Below are positions 26,570 to 36,397 of a stretch of DNA of 64,000 nucleotides, in pieces. The position numbers were made by a program, and so were the translations under genes. Origin of the DNA: Lactiplantibacillus garii (lineage in GTDB: Bacteria; Bacillota; Bacilli; Lactobacillales; Lactobacillaceae). The notes under the pieces are model-generated. The model ran no database searches. It had not been told where the DNA came from and worked only from the letters and a program-made list of their open reading frames with translations. Every line of letters starts with the position of its first letter. Position 1 is the first letter of the stretch. Location: assembly GCF_003885105.1 (NCBI RefSeq), contig NZ_QWZQ01000003.1, positions 1 through 64,000 on the forward strand. Reading direction: 5' to 3'.

Positions 26570-27535
26570 GTGAGTTTATTATCTTGGGTAGCGACCCTAA
26601 TTAGCGGGTTTATCATCGTGTTTGCGTTAATGCCGTCTTTAATTCGTTATTTCCGCGCACGTAAAGAGGGTCAAATGATTCGCGAAGAGGGTCCGAAGTG
26701 GCACGAAAAAAAGTCGGGGACGCCAACGATGGGGGGGCTATTATTCATTATTGCCATCCTCGTTACCACGTTGTGGGTTGGTTTTTGGCAAGGCCTGATG
26801 CAACCAACCACGTGGATCTTAATGTTTATCCTGGTGCTCTACGGGGCGCTTGGCTTTTGGGACGACAGCATTAAATTATGGCGGAAACAAAATGAAGGCT
26901 TAAAGGCCTGGCAAAAACTCCTGGGCCAGATTGTAGGGGCGGTTGTTTTCACCCTGGTTTATCAAAATGAACACTTACCGATGGGCCTCCGAATTCCGGG
27001 CCTCGGTGACTGGTCACTTGGAATTTGGTACATGGTTTTTGTGATTATTTGGCTAGTTGGGTTTTCCAACGCCGTCAATTTAACCGACGGTTTGGACGGC
27101 TTGGTTGCTGGTCAAGCGACGATTGCCTTTGGCGCCTACGCCATCATTGCGTGGTATCAACACCAGTTTAACGTGGCGTTATTCTGTATCGCCGTCGTGG
27201 GTTCGCTGTTAGGGTTCTTTGTCTATAACCACAAACCCGCTAAAATCTTCATGGGTGATATGGGGTCGTTAGCCCTCGGGGGTGCCTTAGCGGCGGTTTC
27301 GATCCTGGTGCACCACGAATTATCACTACTGATTATTGGAATCATCTTTGTCATTGAAACGGCCTCCGTGATGTTACAAGTGGCGTCGTTCAAACTAACC
27401 GGCAAACGGATCTTCTTAATGAGTCCGATTCACCACCACTTCGAAATGAAGGGCTGGAGTGAATGGAAGATTGACATCGTGTTCTGGTCAATCGGATTAG
27501 TTGCCGCGATTATCAGTGTCGCAACGATTATTTAA
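26570..27535 (+). CDS. mraY: Phospho-N-acetylmuramoyl-pentapeptide transferase MraY
   Basis: Integral membrane enzyme that makes lipid I from UDP-MurNAc-pentapeptide and undecaprenyl phosphate. About ten membrane segments; catalytic motifs are visible: the [10 protein letters not shown] loop (about residues 46-55), GFWDDSIK (about 98-105), [12 protein letters not shown] (about 168-179), [12 protein letters not shown] (about 226-237) and HHHFEMKGW near the C-terminus. The GTG start is 30 nt after pbp2B. A hairpin and a promoter follow before murD. Confidence 0.96.
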   Translation: MSLLSWVATLISGFIIVFALMPSLIRYFRARKEGQMIREEGPKWHEKKSGTPTMGGLLFIIAILVTTLWVGFWQGLMQPTTWILMFILVLYGALGFWDDSIKLWRKQNEGLKAWQKLLGQIVGAVVFTLVYQNEHLPMGLRIPGLGDWSLGIWYMVFVIIWLVGFSNAVNLTDGLDGLVAGQATIAFGAYAIIAWYQHQFNVALFCIAVVGSLLGFFVYNHKPAKIFMGDMGSLALGGALAAVSILVHHELSLLIIGIIFVIETASVMLQVASFKLTGKRIFLMSPIHHHFEMKGWSEWKIDIVFWSIGLVAAIISVATII

Positions 27536-27547
27536 TGGTTAATTTTT

Positions 27548-27587
27548 AGGCGTATCTATGGCGGACTTACAAACCGGTGATACGCCT
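27548..27587 (+). terminator. Hairpin between mraY and murD (possible attenuator)
   Basis: AGGCGTATC / GATACGCCT is a perfect 9-bp stem with a 22-nt loop. No T run follows, so it may be a weak terminator, an RNA processing site or a stabilising structure. Confidence 0.4.
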
Positions 27588-27588
27588 A

Positions 27589-27617
27589 TTGGCATTTAGT
27601 GCATCGCATATTAAAAT
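27589..27617 (+). promoter_or_regulatory. Predicted internal sigma-A promoter before murD
   Basis: TTGGCA (27589-27594) and TAAAAT (27612-27617) are separated by exactly 17 nt; each hexamer has five of six consensus bases. It directly follows the hairpin at 27548-27587. Confidence 0.65.
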
Positions 27618-27661
27618 AACTATATTGTATATTTATCAATAAATTAGGGAGATCTTGGTAT

Positions 27662-29041
27662 ATGAAGTCGGTTGAACAGTATCGGAACCAAAAAGTATTG
27701 GTCTTAGGACTCGCAAAAAGTGGGGTCAATGCCGCGCGCTTGCTGCATAAGTTGGGCGCGTTCGTCACTGTGAATGACAAGAAGGACTTTGACAATAATC
27801 CGGACGCACAGGAATTATTGAGTGAAGGTATCAAGGTAATTACGGGGGGGCACCCGCTCTCCTTGCTCGATGAAGATTTTAAGGTCGTCGTTAAGAACCC
27901 GGGAATTCCGTATTCTAACCCAATCGTCAGCGGTGCCATTAAGAAACACATTCCGGTCATCACCGAAGTGGAATTGGCTTCACAGATCCTCGAAGGCGAG
28001 CTAATTGGCGTCACCGGGACCAACGGCAAAACGACCACCACAACTTTGATTACCATGATGTTGAACCAGCGTGCAGACGCGGGCAAGGCCTACGTTGCTG
28101 GAAACATTGGGGTACCGGCATCCGCCGTTGCCCAAAAGGCCCAGAAGCGCGATACGATGGTGACAGAGCTTTCCAGCTTCATGCTATGCGGAATCGACCA
28201 GTTGCACCCGCACATTGCCGTGATCACTAACATTTACTCGACCCACTTGGACTGGCACGGTAACCGGGCCAATTACGTTAAGGCCAAAATGCGGATCACG
28301 ATGAATCAAACCGCGGACGACTACTTCGTCATTAACTGGGATAGTCAGGAATGGCGGGAACTCAGTCAGCAATCCAAGGCGCAAGTGGTGCCGTTCTCCC
28401 GGCAAGGTAATAGCAAGGCCGGTGCCTACGAAGAAGCGGGTAAACTCTACTTCAAGGACGAATACATTATGGATGCTAAGGACATTAAGATCCCCGGCGA
28501 CCACAACGTTGAAAACGCCCTGGCAGCCATCGTTGTTGCCAAATTACAGGGCGTATCCACTAAGGGCATCGTCCAAGTTCTAAAGACCTTCTCCGGGGTT
28601 CGCCACCGGACACAGTACGTGGAAACTTACGAGGGACGCCAATTCTACAACGATTCCAAGGCCACCAACCTCGTCTCAACCGAAATGGCTTTGAAGGGTT
28701 TTGATCAACCGGTCGTTTTGTTAGCCGGGGGCTTGGACCGTGGGAACACCTTTGAAAAGATGGCTCCGGCCTTAAAGGACCACGTGAAGACGCTGATCGT
28801 CTTTGGTGAAACGGCACAAAAAGTGGCCGATGCCGGTAAACTTGCGGGCATTCAAGACATTGAATTTACCGAAAATTGTGAGACGGCGGTTCCAATCGCT
28901 TGGAAACGCAGTGATCCGGGTGACATTATCATTTTGTCACCGGCCTGTGCGAGCTGGGATCAGTACCCGAACTTTGAAGTCCGGGGTGACCGCTACATTA
29001 AGGCGATTGAAAAATTAACTGGAAAGGCGGAAGAAAACTAA
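27662..29041 (+). CDS. murD: UDP-N-acetylmuramoylalanine--D-glutamate ligase
   Basis: Adds D-glutamate to UDP-MurNAc-L-Ala in the cytoplasm with ATP. The Rossmann-like N-terminus [18 protein letters not shown] binds the uridine nucleotide; the ATP loop is [14 protein letters not shown] (about residues 114-127), followed by the Mur ligase HxxRxxR-type GVRHRTQYV and YNDSKATN segments. 459 residues, normal. AGGGAG precedes the ATG, which begins a likely separate transcript. Its stop and the murG start share one base (TAATG). Confidence 0.97.
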   Translation: MKSVEQYRNQKVLVLGLAKSGVNAARLLHKLGAFVTVNDKKDFDNNPDAQELLSEGIKVITGGHPLSLLDEDFKVVVKNPGIPYSNPIVSGAIKKHIPVITEVELASQILEGELIGVTGTNGKTTTTTLITMMLNQRADAGKAYVAGNIGVPASAVAQKAQKRDTMVTELSSFMLCGIDQLHPHIAVITNIYSTHLDWHGNRANYVKAKMRITMNQTADDYFVINWDSQEWRELSQQSKAQVVPFSRQGNSKAGAYEEAGKLYFKDEYIMDAKDIKIPGDHNVENALAAIVVAKLQGVSTKGIVQVLKTFSGVRHRTQYVETYEGRQFYNDSKATNLVSTEMALKGFDQPVVLLAGGLDRGNTFEKMAPALKDHVKTLIVFGETAQKVADAGKLAGIQDIEFTENCETAVPIAWKRSDPGDIIILSPACASWDQYPNFEVRGDRYIKAIEKLTGKAEEN

Positions 29042-30132
29042 TGCGACTAATGATTTCTGGTGGCGGTACCGGGGGCCATATTTACCCGGCACTTGCCCTG
29101 ATTGACGCTTTGAAGGCTCACGATAAGCACGCCGAAGTCCTCTACGTTGGGACCCACCGTGGTCTTGAAAGCCGCATCGTTCCCGAACGGGGAATCGATT
29201 TTAAGACCATCAAGATCCAGGGCTTCAAGCGTTCGCTGTCGCTACAAAATTTCAAGACGGTTTACCTGTTCTTGAAGAGTGTGGTGACTGCGCGTAAGTA
29301 CATTAAGGCCTTTAAACCGGACGTCGTGGTTGGGACCGGGGGGTACGTCAGTGGTGCGGTCGTGTTTGCGGCCAGCCAAATGCACATCCCAACGGTGATC
29401 CACGAACAAAACTCGGTGGTCGGGGTGACCAACAAGTTTTTGAGTCACTTCGTGGATAAAATTGCAATTTCGTTTGAAAGTGCCCGTTCACAGTTTCCGG
29501 AAAAGAAAGTGGTGATGACGGGGAATCCCCGTGCACAACAGGTGGCTAATATTCAAAAGACCGGCGCGTTAAAGGCGTTTGGGTTAAAAGACGACGTGCC
29601 CACCGTCTTGATCTTTGGTGGTAGTCGGGGGGCGGCCCGGATCAACGCCGCAACGGCTTCCGCGGTCCCCGAGTTAAATAAGCGGGCGTACCAGACGCTC
29701 TTCGTGACCGGTCAGGTGCACTACGACAAAATTATGGATAGTCTTAAAACGACAGCCTTAGCGCCCAATGTTAAGATTGAACCGTACATTAAAAATATGC
29801 CGGCCATTTTACCTGAGATTGCCGTTATTTTAGGGCGGGCCGGTGCCACGAGTATTGCCGAAATCACCGCACTGGGAATCCCGTCGATCCTAGTACCAAG
29901 TCCGTACGTGACGAACGATCATCAAACTAAGAACGCGCAGAGCCTAGTGAACGCCGGTGCGGCGGAACTAGTTAAGGAAGCGGATCTAACGGCGACGAGT
30001 CTACTCAAGGCAGTTGACGGGTTAATGTTAAGTGCTAGTCGGCGTGACGACATGGCGAAAAACGCGAAAAAACTTGGTATGCCAGACGCCGCGGACCAAC
30101 TGCTCAACGTGTTAGAAACCGTGATTAAGTAG
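29041..30132 (+). CDS. murG: UDP-GlcNAc:lipid I N-acetylglucosaminyltransferase MurG
   Basis: GT-B glycosyltransferase at the inner membrane face that turns lipid I into lipid II. The N-terminal glycine loop [15 protein letters not shown] (residues 5-19) and the C-terminal nucleotide-binding part with [13 protein letters not shown] (about residues 262-274) and [11 protein letters not shown] are present. 363 residues. It overlaps murD by one nucleotide and is followed by divIB. Confidence 0.97.
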   Translation: MRLMISGGGTGGHIYPALALIDALKAHDKHAEVLYVGTHRGLESRIVPERGIDFKTIKIQGFKRSLSLQNFKTVYLFLKSVVTARKYIKAFKPDVVVGTGGYVSGAVVFAASQMHIPTVIHEQNSVVGVTNKFLSHFVDKIAISFESARSQFPEKKVVMTGNPRAQQVANIQKTGALKAFGLKDDVPTVLIFGGSRGAARINAATASAVPELNKRAYQTLFVTGQVHYDKIMDSLKTTALAPNVKIEPYIKNMPAILPEIAVILGRAGATSIAEITALGIPSILVPSPYVTNDHQTKNAQSLVNAGAAELVKEADLTATSLLKAVDGLMLSASRRDDMAKNAKKLGMPDAADQLLNVLETVIK

Positions 30133-30165
30133 GGCGGTGGACGTCTAAATGAAAGGGTGAGTGCG

Positions 30166-31032
30166 ATGGCCTTCTTTAAAAAATCGCCCCAGGACGGTAA
30201 ACGGCCGGAACAACTAACCCCTTGGGAGCGCTATCAGCGCCGTGCCGAGGCCAATGATGCGGAATCTAAGCGCCGGCACTTCAGCTGGTTGGGTAAACGG
30301 ATTCGCATCGGTGACAAGTTGCCCAAGCTAAAGACGCAACGGCGGCGGTTAGTCGCTAAACGAGCGACATTGTTGATCAGTATGTTTCTGATTGGAATCT
30401 TGATTGCAGGCTACTTCATTTCCCCGCTGAGTCACGTTCAAAAAGTGACCATTACCGGTACGGACCGTTTGACCCGGAAACAGGTGACCCGGGCCACGCG
30501 GATTCAACCGGGGGTCTCGGTTTGGGCCGTTGTTGGTCATGATCAGCGCATTAGTCGCGCGGCCAAGCGGCAAAATCCCCAAATTGGGCGGGTCACGACT
30601 AAGTTGGTCGGTTTAAACGCGGTCCATATCAAAGTTCACGAGATTCGCATTGCCGGCTACTTGGTTAACGGTAACCATTACCAGCGGGTACTCGAAAACG
30701 GGTTGATCTTAAAAGCCAGTTATTCGCAACCCGGTGGGGGCTCACCAATCTACGCGAACTTTAAAAGTGGTCAGCGGTTGGAAAAAATGATTGCCCAGTA
30801 CGCCAAGCTACCGTCGGCGGTCAAACACGCCATCTCAGAAATCAAATTTTCACCGACGAAGGGCAACCCTGAACGCGTGCACTTATACATGAACGACGGT
30901 AACGAAGTGTACGCAACCATCACCACGTTTGCCAGCAAGATGACGTATTATCCGGGGATCGTGGCGAAGATGAAAACCAAGGGAATTATTAACTTGGAGG
31001 TCGGGGCGTATTCAACGCCGTTTAAGAACTAG
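30166..31032 (+). CDS. divIB: Cell division protein DivIB/FtsQ
   Basis: Bitopic divisome protein that stabilises FtsL and DivIC. A long basic cytoplasmic region (residues 1-66) with [13 protein letters not shown], a membrane segment (about 67-86), a POTRA domain (about 88-155) and the FtsQ/DivIB beta domain follow. I chose ATG 30166: AAAGGG lies 8 nt upstream and overlaps the GTG at 30157. 288 residues. Last gene before ftsA, which has its own promoter candidate. Confidence 0.92.
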   Translation: MAFFKKSPQDGKRPEQLTPWERYQRRAEANDAESKRRHFSWLGKRIRIGDKLPKLKTQRRRLVAKRATLLISMFLIGILIAGYFISPLSHVQKVTITGTDRLTRKQVTRATRIQPGVSVWAVVGHDQRISRAAKRQNPQIGRVTTKLVGLNAVHIKVHEIRIAGYLVNGNHYQRVLENGLILKASYSQPGGGSPIYANFKSGQRLEKMIAQYAKLPSAVKHAISEIKFSPTKGNPERVHLYMNDGNEVYATITTFASKMTYYPGIVAKMKTKGIINLEVGAYSTPFKN

Positions 31033-31082
31033 AAGATTCTCTAAGAATGGCGAATGTGCCCTTTTTAAAAGCGCTTAGGATA

Positions 31083-31091
31083 TGGTAAACT
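31083..31091 (+). promoter_or_regulatory. Predicted extended -10 promoter of ftsA-ftsZ
   Basis: TGGTAAACT fits the extended -10 with two mismatches in the hexamer; it is in the 132-nt gap before ftsA, leaving a leader of about 70 nt. Confidence 0.4.
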
Positions 31092-31164
31092 AGGGGTTAA
31101 CTGGGTATGTAGTTAAAACCTTAAATATTTATATTTATGTAAAGTACTAGGAGGTTCCTCTATT

Positions 31165-32511
31165 ATGGATAATTCAGGAATTTATGTCGGACTTGATATA
31201 GGAACCACCTCAATAAAAGTCATTGTTGCTGAACGTGTAAAGGGACAAATGAACGTTATTGGTGTGGGTAGCGAACGTTCTAATGGTTTAAGTCGTGGCG
31301 TGATTGTTGATATTGACAAGGCCGCCAGTGCGATTCAATCCGCAGTACGCCAAGCTGAAGAAAAAGCAAGTATCGAAATAAAAAAGGTGATTGCGGGGGT
31401 TCCCGCTAACCTGGTAAAAATTGAACGTTGCCGCGGCATGATCGCGGTAGCTGACGAGTCCAAAGAAATTAATAACGAAGATGTTCAAAACGTCGCGGCG
31501 GCGGCATTAGTTCAAAGCTTGCCACCGGAGCGTGAGGTGTTGGACGTGATTCCGGACGAATTCGTCGTTGACGGCTTTGACGGGATCAAAGATCCCCGTG
31601 GGATGGTCGGCGTGCGCTTGGAAATGCACGGGACCCTCTTCACGGGCCCTAAGACCATCATTCATAACACCCGCAAGGCAATTGAAAAAGCCGGGTTGCA
31701 GATCGAACAGATCGTCATTGCACCGTTGGCTTTAAGTTCACTGGTGTTGAACGATGGTGAACAGGACTTTGGTTCCATTATTATTGACATGGGTGGCGGC
31801 CAAACAACCGCGGCGGTCATCCACGATCACCAGTTAAAGTATACTTATGTTGATCAAGAGGGCGGCCAGTATATCACTAAGGATATCTCGGTCGTACTGA
31901 ATACTTCGATTGAAAACGCGGAAAAACTTAAACGGGATTACGGTAATGCCGATGCTCAGCAAGCCGCCGATGATGAAGCCTTTCCAGTCGACGTGGTGGG
32001 TCAAAGTACCCCCACCCAGATTAGCGAGCAATACTTAGCAGAAATCATTGAGGCCCGCCTCGACCAGATTTTTGGCAAGGTAAAGCAGCACTTGGACGAG
32101 ATCCGGGCGCTGGAGTTACCGGGCGGCATTGTTTTAACTGGTGGTGTTGCGGCTATTCCGGGGATCACGGAACTAGCCAGCAAACTGTTTGGAACGCGCG
32201 TGCGGGTCTTTACGCCAAACCAGATGGGCTTAAGACATCCGTCGTTTGATGAAGCGTTAGCAGTCATCAAATATCAAGCGGCCTTAAGTGAAGTGGCGTT
32301 ACTCGTTAAGAGCGCGTTAACTGGTGATACCCGTGCTAGCGTGGCACTCGACTTTTCAGAAACGGTCGATCCAGTTGCCAGTGCACCCCGGACGAGTGCA
32401 CCTAAAGCGACCCCAACAACCAAACAACAGCCTGAACAAAAACAGGACGATCCAGATCGAAAGGGCGCCTTTGAACGGGTTAAGGGTTTCTTCAACCACT
32501 TTTTCGATTAA
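31165..32511 (+). CDS. ftsA: Cell division protein FtsA
   Basis: Actin-like ATPase that tethers FtsZ to the membrane. The phosphate-1 loop YVGLDIGTTSIKVIV is at residues 7-21, the SHS2/1C domain follows, then IIIDMGGGQTTAAV (about residues 206-219) and GGIVLTGGVAAIPG (about 318-331). The C-terminal amphipathic membrane-targeting helix FERVKGFFNHFFD closes the protein after a Pro/Thr/Gln-rich linker. 448 residues. AGGAGG precedes the ATG; ftsZ follows at 28 nt. Confidence 0.97.
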   Translation: MDNSGIYVGLDIGTTSIKVIVAERVKGQMNVIGVGSERSNGLSRGVIVDIDKAASAIQSAVRQAEEKASIEIKKVIAGVPANLVKIERCRGMIAVADESKEINNEDVQNVAAAALVQSLPPEREVLDVIPDEFVVDGFDGIKDPRGMVGVRLEMHGTLFTGPKTIIHNTRKAIEKAGLQIEQIVIAPLALSSLVLNDGEQDFGSIIIDMGGGQTTAAVIHDHQLKYTYVDQEGGQYITKDISVVLNTSIENAEKLKRDYGNADAQQAADDEAFPVDVVGQSTPTQISEQYLAEIIEARLDQIFGKVKQHLDEIRALELPGGIVLTGGVAAIPGITELASKLFGTRVRVFTPNQMGLRHPSFDEALAVIKYQAALSEVALLVKSALTGDTRASVALDFSETVDPVASAPRTSAPKATPTTKQQPEQKQDDPDRKGAFERVKGFFNHFFD

Positions 32512-32539
32512 TTAGGATAGGAATGACGGAGGAAAAATT

Positions 32540-33841
32540 ATGGAATTTTCTTTAGATTCAACCCAAAATTCAGGGGCAAATATTAAAGTCATCGGTGTGG
32601 GTGGCGGTGGTGGTAACGCCGTTAACCGGATGATTGCCGAAGACGTGAAAGGTGTCGAATTCATCGTCGCCAATACCGACGTTCAAGCCTTACAAACTTC
32701 AAACGCCGAAACTAAGATTCAATTAGGACCAAAATTGACCCGGGGCCTCGGTGCCGGGTCCAATCCGGACGTTGGCTCAAAGGCCGCCCAGGAAAGTGAA
32801 GAAGCCTTAACGGAAGCTTTACAAGGGGCCGACATGGTCTTTGTCACCGCCGGAATGGGCGGTGGGACCGGTAACGGTGCTGCTCCGGTCGTCGCAAAAA
32901 TTGCTAAGGATTCTGGCGCATTAACGGTGGGTGTTGTGACCCGGCCGTTTACGTTTGAAGGACCGAAGCGGGCGCGGAACGCAGCGGAAGGCATTGCGCA
33001 AATGAAGGACAACGTTGATACGTTGATCGTCATTGCCAATAACCGGTTGCTAGAAATTGTTGATAAGAAGACGCCAATGATGGAGGCTTTCCAAGAAGCC
33101 GACAACGTGTTACGTCAAGGGGTCCAAGGGATCTCGGACTTAATTACGTCACCTGGTTACGTTAACTTGGACTTTGCCGACGTTAAAACCGTCATGCAAA
33201 ACCAAGGTTCCGCGCTGATGGGAATTGGTTCCGCTAGTGGTGAAAACCGGACGGCCGACGCCACTAAGCAGGCCATCTCCTCACCATTACTGGAAGTTTC
33301 CATTGACGGTGCCGAACAAGTCTTGCTCAACATTACCGGTGGTCCCGACATGTCGCTTTACGAAGCCCAAGCCGCTTCCGACATTGTTTCGCAAGCCGCG
33401 ACGACCGACGTTAACATTATCTTTGGGACTTCGATTGACGAAAGCCTGGGTGACGAAGTTCGGGTTACCGTGATTGCAACCGGGATCGACCAGAAGCAAA
33501 AAGAATTACAGATGGGCACGACCACGAGTCGGAGTGAAGCCAGCCAACAACGTGGTGGCATGTTTGCCAATAATAACGACCAACAACCCGCCAGTGACGC
33601 TGTGAATATGAATCAGAGCCAAGCTTCCGCCAACAATAACGATCCGTTTGGCAACTGGGATATCCGGCGCGAACCAAGCAGCTCACGGCCCGTTAATAAT
33701 AACAATTCTGAATTTCAAAACGTTGAAAAAACCGACTTTGACGTGTTTAACGACAATGGTCAGGCCGATGACAGCAATAATAGTGACGACAACGGCGATT
33801 CATTAGACACGCCACCGTTCTTTAAACGGCGGCGCAAGTAA
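32540..33841 (+). CDS. ftsZ: Cell division protein FtsZ
   Basis: Tubulin-like GTPase that forms the Z-ring. The N-terminal nucleotide site [18 protein letters not shown], the tubulin signature Gly107-G-G-T-G-N-Gly113 and the T7 loop region with [11 protein letters not shown] are intact. From about residue 315 the sequence becomes an Asn/Gln/Asp-rich linker, ending in the conserved tail [11 protein letters not shown] that binds FtsA and SepF. 433 residues, slightly long because of the linker. GGAGG lies before the ATG. Confidence 0.98.
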   Translation: MEFSLDSTQNSGANIKVIGVGGGGGNAVNRMIAEDVKGVEFIVANTDVQALQTSNAETKIQLGPKLTRGLGAGSNPDVGSKAAQESEEALTEALQGADMVFVTAGMGGGTGNGAAPVVAKIAKDSGALTVGVVTRPFTFEGPKRARNAAEGIAQMKDNVDTLIVIANNRLLEIVDKKTPMMEAFQEADNVLRQGVQGISDLITSPGYVNLDFADVKTVMQNQGSALMGIGSASGENRTADATKQAISSPLLEVSIDGAEQVLLNITGGPDMSLYEAQAASDIVSQAATTDVNIIFGTSIDESLGDEVRVTVIATGIDQKQKELQMGTTTSRSEASQQRGGMFANNNDQQPASDAVNMNQSQASANNNDPFGNWDIRREPSSSRPVNNNNSEFQNVEKTDFDVFNDNGQADDSNNSDDNGDSLDTPPFFKRRRK

Positions 33842-33865
33842 GGACACTGAAGGGAGCGATTGCAG

Positions 33866-34297
33866 ATGGCCGGAAGATTTAGTTTTAGTAATTTCTTTGG
33901 CGTCGGTGACGATCAGTTTGACGATCAGCCGGTTCAGCCTACGCAGGCGGCACCCCAGACGTCAAACCATCAAGCAGCCAACACCCGGACCGCGCCAAAA
34001 GTCGTACCCATGCAAGGTGGCAAGTCGGTGAACAGTAAAATTGCGTTGTTTGAACCGAAGATTTATTCGGATGTGAAGGAAATTGCGAGTCAACTATTAA
34101 AAAACCAAGCGGTAATCGTGAACTTTGACCACGTTGATGATCAAATGGCACGGCGCATCGTTGATTTTCTAACCGGAACGGTTTTTGCCATTAACGGAGA
34201 GATCGAACGAATCGGGGACGAAATTTTTCTATGCATTCCGGAAAACTATGAAGTTTCTGGAAGTACCACTAGTCAATTTAACCCCAACAGTTTATAA
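33866..34297 (+). CDS. sepF: Cell division protein SepF
   Basis: FtsZ-binding membrane anchor that aligns Z-ring filaments. An N-terminal amphipathic helix (AGRFSFSNFFGV) is followed by a flexible Gln/Pro-rich stretch (to about residue 55) and the SepF core, with IALFEPKIYSDVKEIA and a VNFDHVDDQMARRIVDFLTG segment. The ATG at 33866 is 9 nt after AGGGAG; a TTG at 33860 is too close. 143 residues. It precedes the YggT gene by 3 nt or so. Confidence 0.95.
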   Translation: MAGRFSFSNFFGVGDDQFDDQPVQPTQAAPQTSNHQAANTRTAPKVVPMQGGKSVNSKIALFEPKIYSDVKEIASQLLKNQAVIVNFDHVDDQMARRIVDFLTGTVFAINGEIERIGDEIFLCIPENYEVSGSTTSQFNPNSL

Positions 34298-34300
34298 GGA

Positions 34301-34573
34301 GTGAGCGTACTGTTAATCAACATCATTAGCAGGTTGTTTCAGCTTTACCAACTAGCAATCGTGGTCTTTATCCTGATGTCGTGGTTCCCTGGAGCCTATA
34401 ACACGGGAATCGGGCGCTTCTTGGGCCGAATCTGTGAACCGTTTTTGAGTATTTTTCGGCGGTTCATTCCCGCCATTGCGGGGTTGGACTTTTCACCAAT
34501 TATTGCGTTATTAGTCCTACAGCTTGCTGAAACTGGCTTGTTTTACCTGTTACAAATGCTCGGATTATATTAA
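34301..34573 (+). CDS. YggT family membrane protein
   Basis: A small protein (about 90 residues) with two hydrophobic segments (about residues 5-28 and 62-85) around a conserved central LMSWFPGAYN...RFLGRICEPFLSIFRR; this matches the YggT family found in the sepF-ylmH interval (YlmG in Bacillus). The start is uncertain: the GTG at 34301 overlaps AAGGAG (34296-34301), while a CTG at 34310 has ideal 8-nt spacing, so a non-standard start giving an 87-residue protein is possible. Function is unknown, with a suspected role in chromosome or division placement. Confidence 0.88.
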   Translation: MSVLLINIISRLFQLYQLAIVVFILMSWFPGAYNTGIGRFLGRICEPFLSIFRRFIPAIAGLDFSPIIALLVLQLAETGLFYLLQMLGLY

Positions 34574-34595
34574 ATGAAGTAACGAGGATAGTATC

Positions 34596-35381
34596 GTGAA
34601 TGAAAATCTAAAGCAGCATTTTCGCGATAGTGAGGCCCCATTTATTGAACAAGTGACTAGTTGGCTGCGACAAGCGGCTGATCAGTACCGACCAATTTTG
34701 ACTGCGTTTTTAAATCCACGTCAGGTGTACATTGCTCAGACGATGGTCAACCAGTTAGACGATGTCCGGATGCGGGCGTTTGGTGGATACCCGGGTGCGG
34801 AATTGCAACGGCTCTTATTTTACCCCAGCTATTACCAACCCGAAGAAAGTGACTTTCAAATTACGTTGTTCAACGTGGTTTACCCGGTGAAGTTTGCGAC
34901 TTTGAAACACGGTCAAATTCTGGGTACCTTGGCAAACTCCGGGGTGGAACGTGACGTGTTTGGCGACATCGTTTCGGACGGCAACGAGTGGCAATTCTTC
35001 TGCGAAAATGAGATGGCCCAGTATTTTAATGACCAAATTGACCATTTTGGCAAAACGAAGGTCCACCTGACGGCCGTGCCGCTAACCAGTGCCTTGATTC
35101 CTGAGGATGATTGGGAATCGGTCACCACGACCGTGAGTTCTTTACGAGCGGATAGTGTGATCAAGGCCGCCTTTAACCTTTCACGGCACCACGCTAAGGA
35201 ACTGATTGAAGGGGCCAAGGTGCGCTTAAACTGGGCGGATTTACCGAAAGCCGATTACGAGTTAGCGTTGCTGGACATGCTCAGTGTGACCCACTACGGG
35301 CGGGTTCGGTTAGCAGAAATCGGTGGCGAAACCAAGAAGGCGCGGTTGCGAATAACGTTAAATATTATTCATAGTAAATAG
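34596..35381 (+). CDS. ylmH: YlmH, S4-domain RNA-binding protein
   Basis: RNA-binding protein encoded in the dcw cluster; homologues bind ribosomes or peptidyl-tRNA and have been linked to division. The C-terminal S4 domain is visible from about residue 183 (SDSVIK-type RADSVIKAAFNLSRHHAKELIEGAKVRLNW region), preceded by an N-terminal RRM-like domain containing AFGGYPGAELQRLLFYPSYY. 261 residues. GTG start after CGAGGA. It is directly followed by divIVA (20 nt). Confidence 0.92.
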   Translation: MNENLKQHFRDSEAPFIEQVTSWLRQAADQYRPILTAFLNPRQVYIAQTMVNQLDDVRMRAFGGYPGAELQRLLFYPSYYQPEESDFQITLFNVVYPVKFATLKHGQILGTLANSGVERDVFGDIVSDGNEWQFFCENEMAQYFNDQIDHFGKTKVHLTAVPLTSALIPEDDWESVTTTVSSLRADSVIKAAFNLSRHHAKELIEGAKVRLNWADLPKADYELALLDMLSVTHYGRVRLAEIGGETKKARLRITLNIIHSK

Positions 35382-35400
35382 ATATTGGAGGAAATTTAGC

Positions 35401-36102
35401 ATGGTGTTAAGTCCTGATGACATTCATAACAAAGAGTTTTCCACGAAGCTTCGTGGTTACAATATTGACGAGGTAAATGATTTTCTTGAGCAGATCATTA
35501 AAGATTACCAAATTACCTTAAAACAGAATAAGGACCTCCAGGAACGTTTAGACGCTAGTGAAGGTAAGCTGAAATACTTCAACGAATTGAAGGATTCTTT
35601 GAACCAGTCGATCTTAGTTGCACAGGAAGCTGCGGACAAGGTTAAGACGAATTCAAAGAAGGAAGCCGACATCATTACCCGTGAAGCCCAAAAGCAAGCT
35701 TCAGACATTGTAAGTGAAGCAACGGATAAATCGAACCAGATGATCGACGAAGCCTCCCAAAAGGCTAAGCGCTTATCCGTTGAAACTGACGATTTGAAGA
35801 AGCAAACCAGGGTCTTCCGGCAACGCCTCCAAGTCATGCTAGAGTCGCAGTTAGAAGTGGTTAAGAGCAAGGATTGGGATCAATTATTAAGCGAAACCAA
35901 TACGGCGGATTATACCGAAATTCAACACGTTTTAAAGGAAGATAACCTTGACAACGGGAGCAATGCGAGTGTAAACTCAGAAGCAACCGTTGAAATTACC
36001 GAAGCAGACAGTGGTGAAACACCGGTTGCCGACGGGGGCGATCAAGCCCAACAACAAACGGTGGTTATTTTCCCAGACGATGATGACAATAATCAAGCCT
36101 AA
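35401..36102 (+). CDS. divIVA: Cell division initiation protein DivIVA
   Basis: Coiled-coil scaffold that recognises negatively curved membrane at the septum and poles. The N-terminal lipid-binding domain MVLSPDDIHNKEFSTKLRGY (residues 1-20) with NIDEVNDFLEQI is diagnostic, followed by a long heptad-repeat region (about 25-150) and an acidic tail. 233 residues. GGAGG lies 8 nt before the ATG. Last gene of the division cluster; the ileS T-box leader follows. Confidence 0.96.
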   Translation: MVLSPDDIHNKEFSTKLRGYNIDEVNDFLEQIIKDYQITLKQNKDLQERLDASEGKLKYFNELKDSLNQSILVAQEAADKVKTNSKKEADIITREAQKQASDIVSEATDKSNQMIDEASQKAKRLSVETDDLKKQTRVFRQRLQVMLESQLEVVKSKDWDQLLSETNTADYTEIQHVLKEDNLDNGSNASVNSEATVEITEADSGETPVADGGDQAQQQTVVIFPDDDDNNQA

Positions 36103-36119
36103 TCGTTTGGTAGATTAAT

Positions 36120-36347
36120 TAAATTTTTGAAGAGAACAGCAAACAACTTCGTGATACGTGCAGAGAGTTGCCGGTAATGGAAAGGCGACCGTCCCCCGCT
36201 TAGTTGCAGATCATCTCTGAATGTCACCCTGAAACTAGTAGGGGTGGCCGGTTCATGACCGTTAACCATGCTAAGAGAGAATCTAAACAATTCTAAAATT
36301 GGGTGGTACCACGATAACTTCGTCCCTTGCCGGACGAAGTTTTTTTG
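36120..36347 (+). promoter_or_regulatory. T-box riboswitch, isoleucine-specific, upstream of ileS
   Basis: The T-box sequence GGGTGGTACCACG (36301-36313) is complete. Stem I can close between AGAGA (36162-36166) and TCTCT (36214-36218); the triplet immediately 5' of the second arm is ATC (36210-36212) followed by a purine, which is the expected isoleucine specifier. A GGTAATGGAAAGG region forms the distal stem I loops. The intrinsic terminator AACTTCGTCC / GGACGAAGTT plus seven T lies at 36316-36347; the T-box can pair with its upstream side to make the antiterminator. Uncharged tRNA-Ile would therefore turn on ileS. Confidence 0.93.
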
Positions 36348-36397
36348 TGTCCTAATTGCTAAAATTGATTGGGTAAAAATATTTAAGGAGTGATCAA

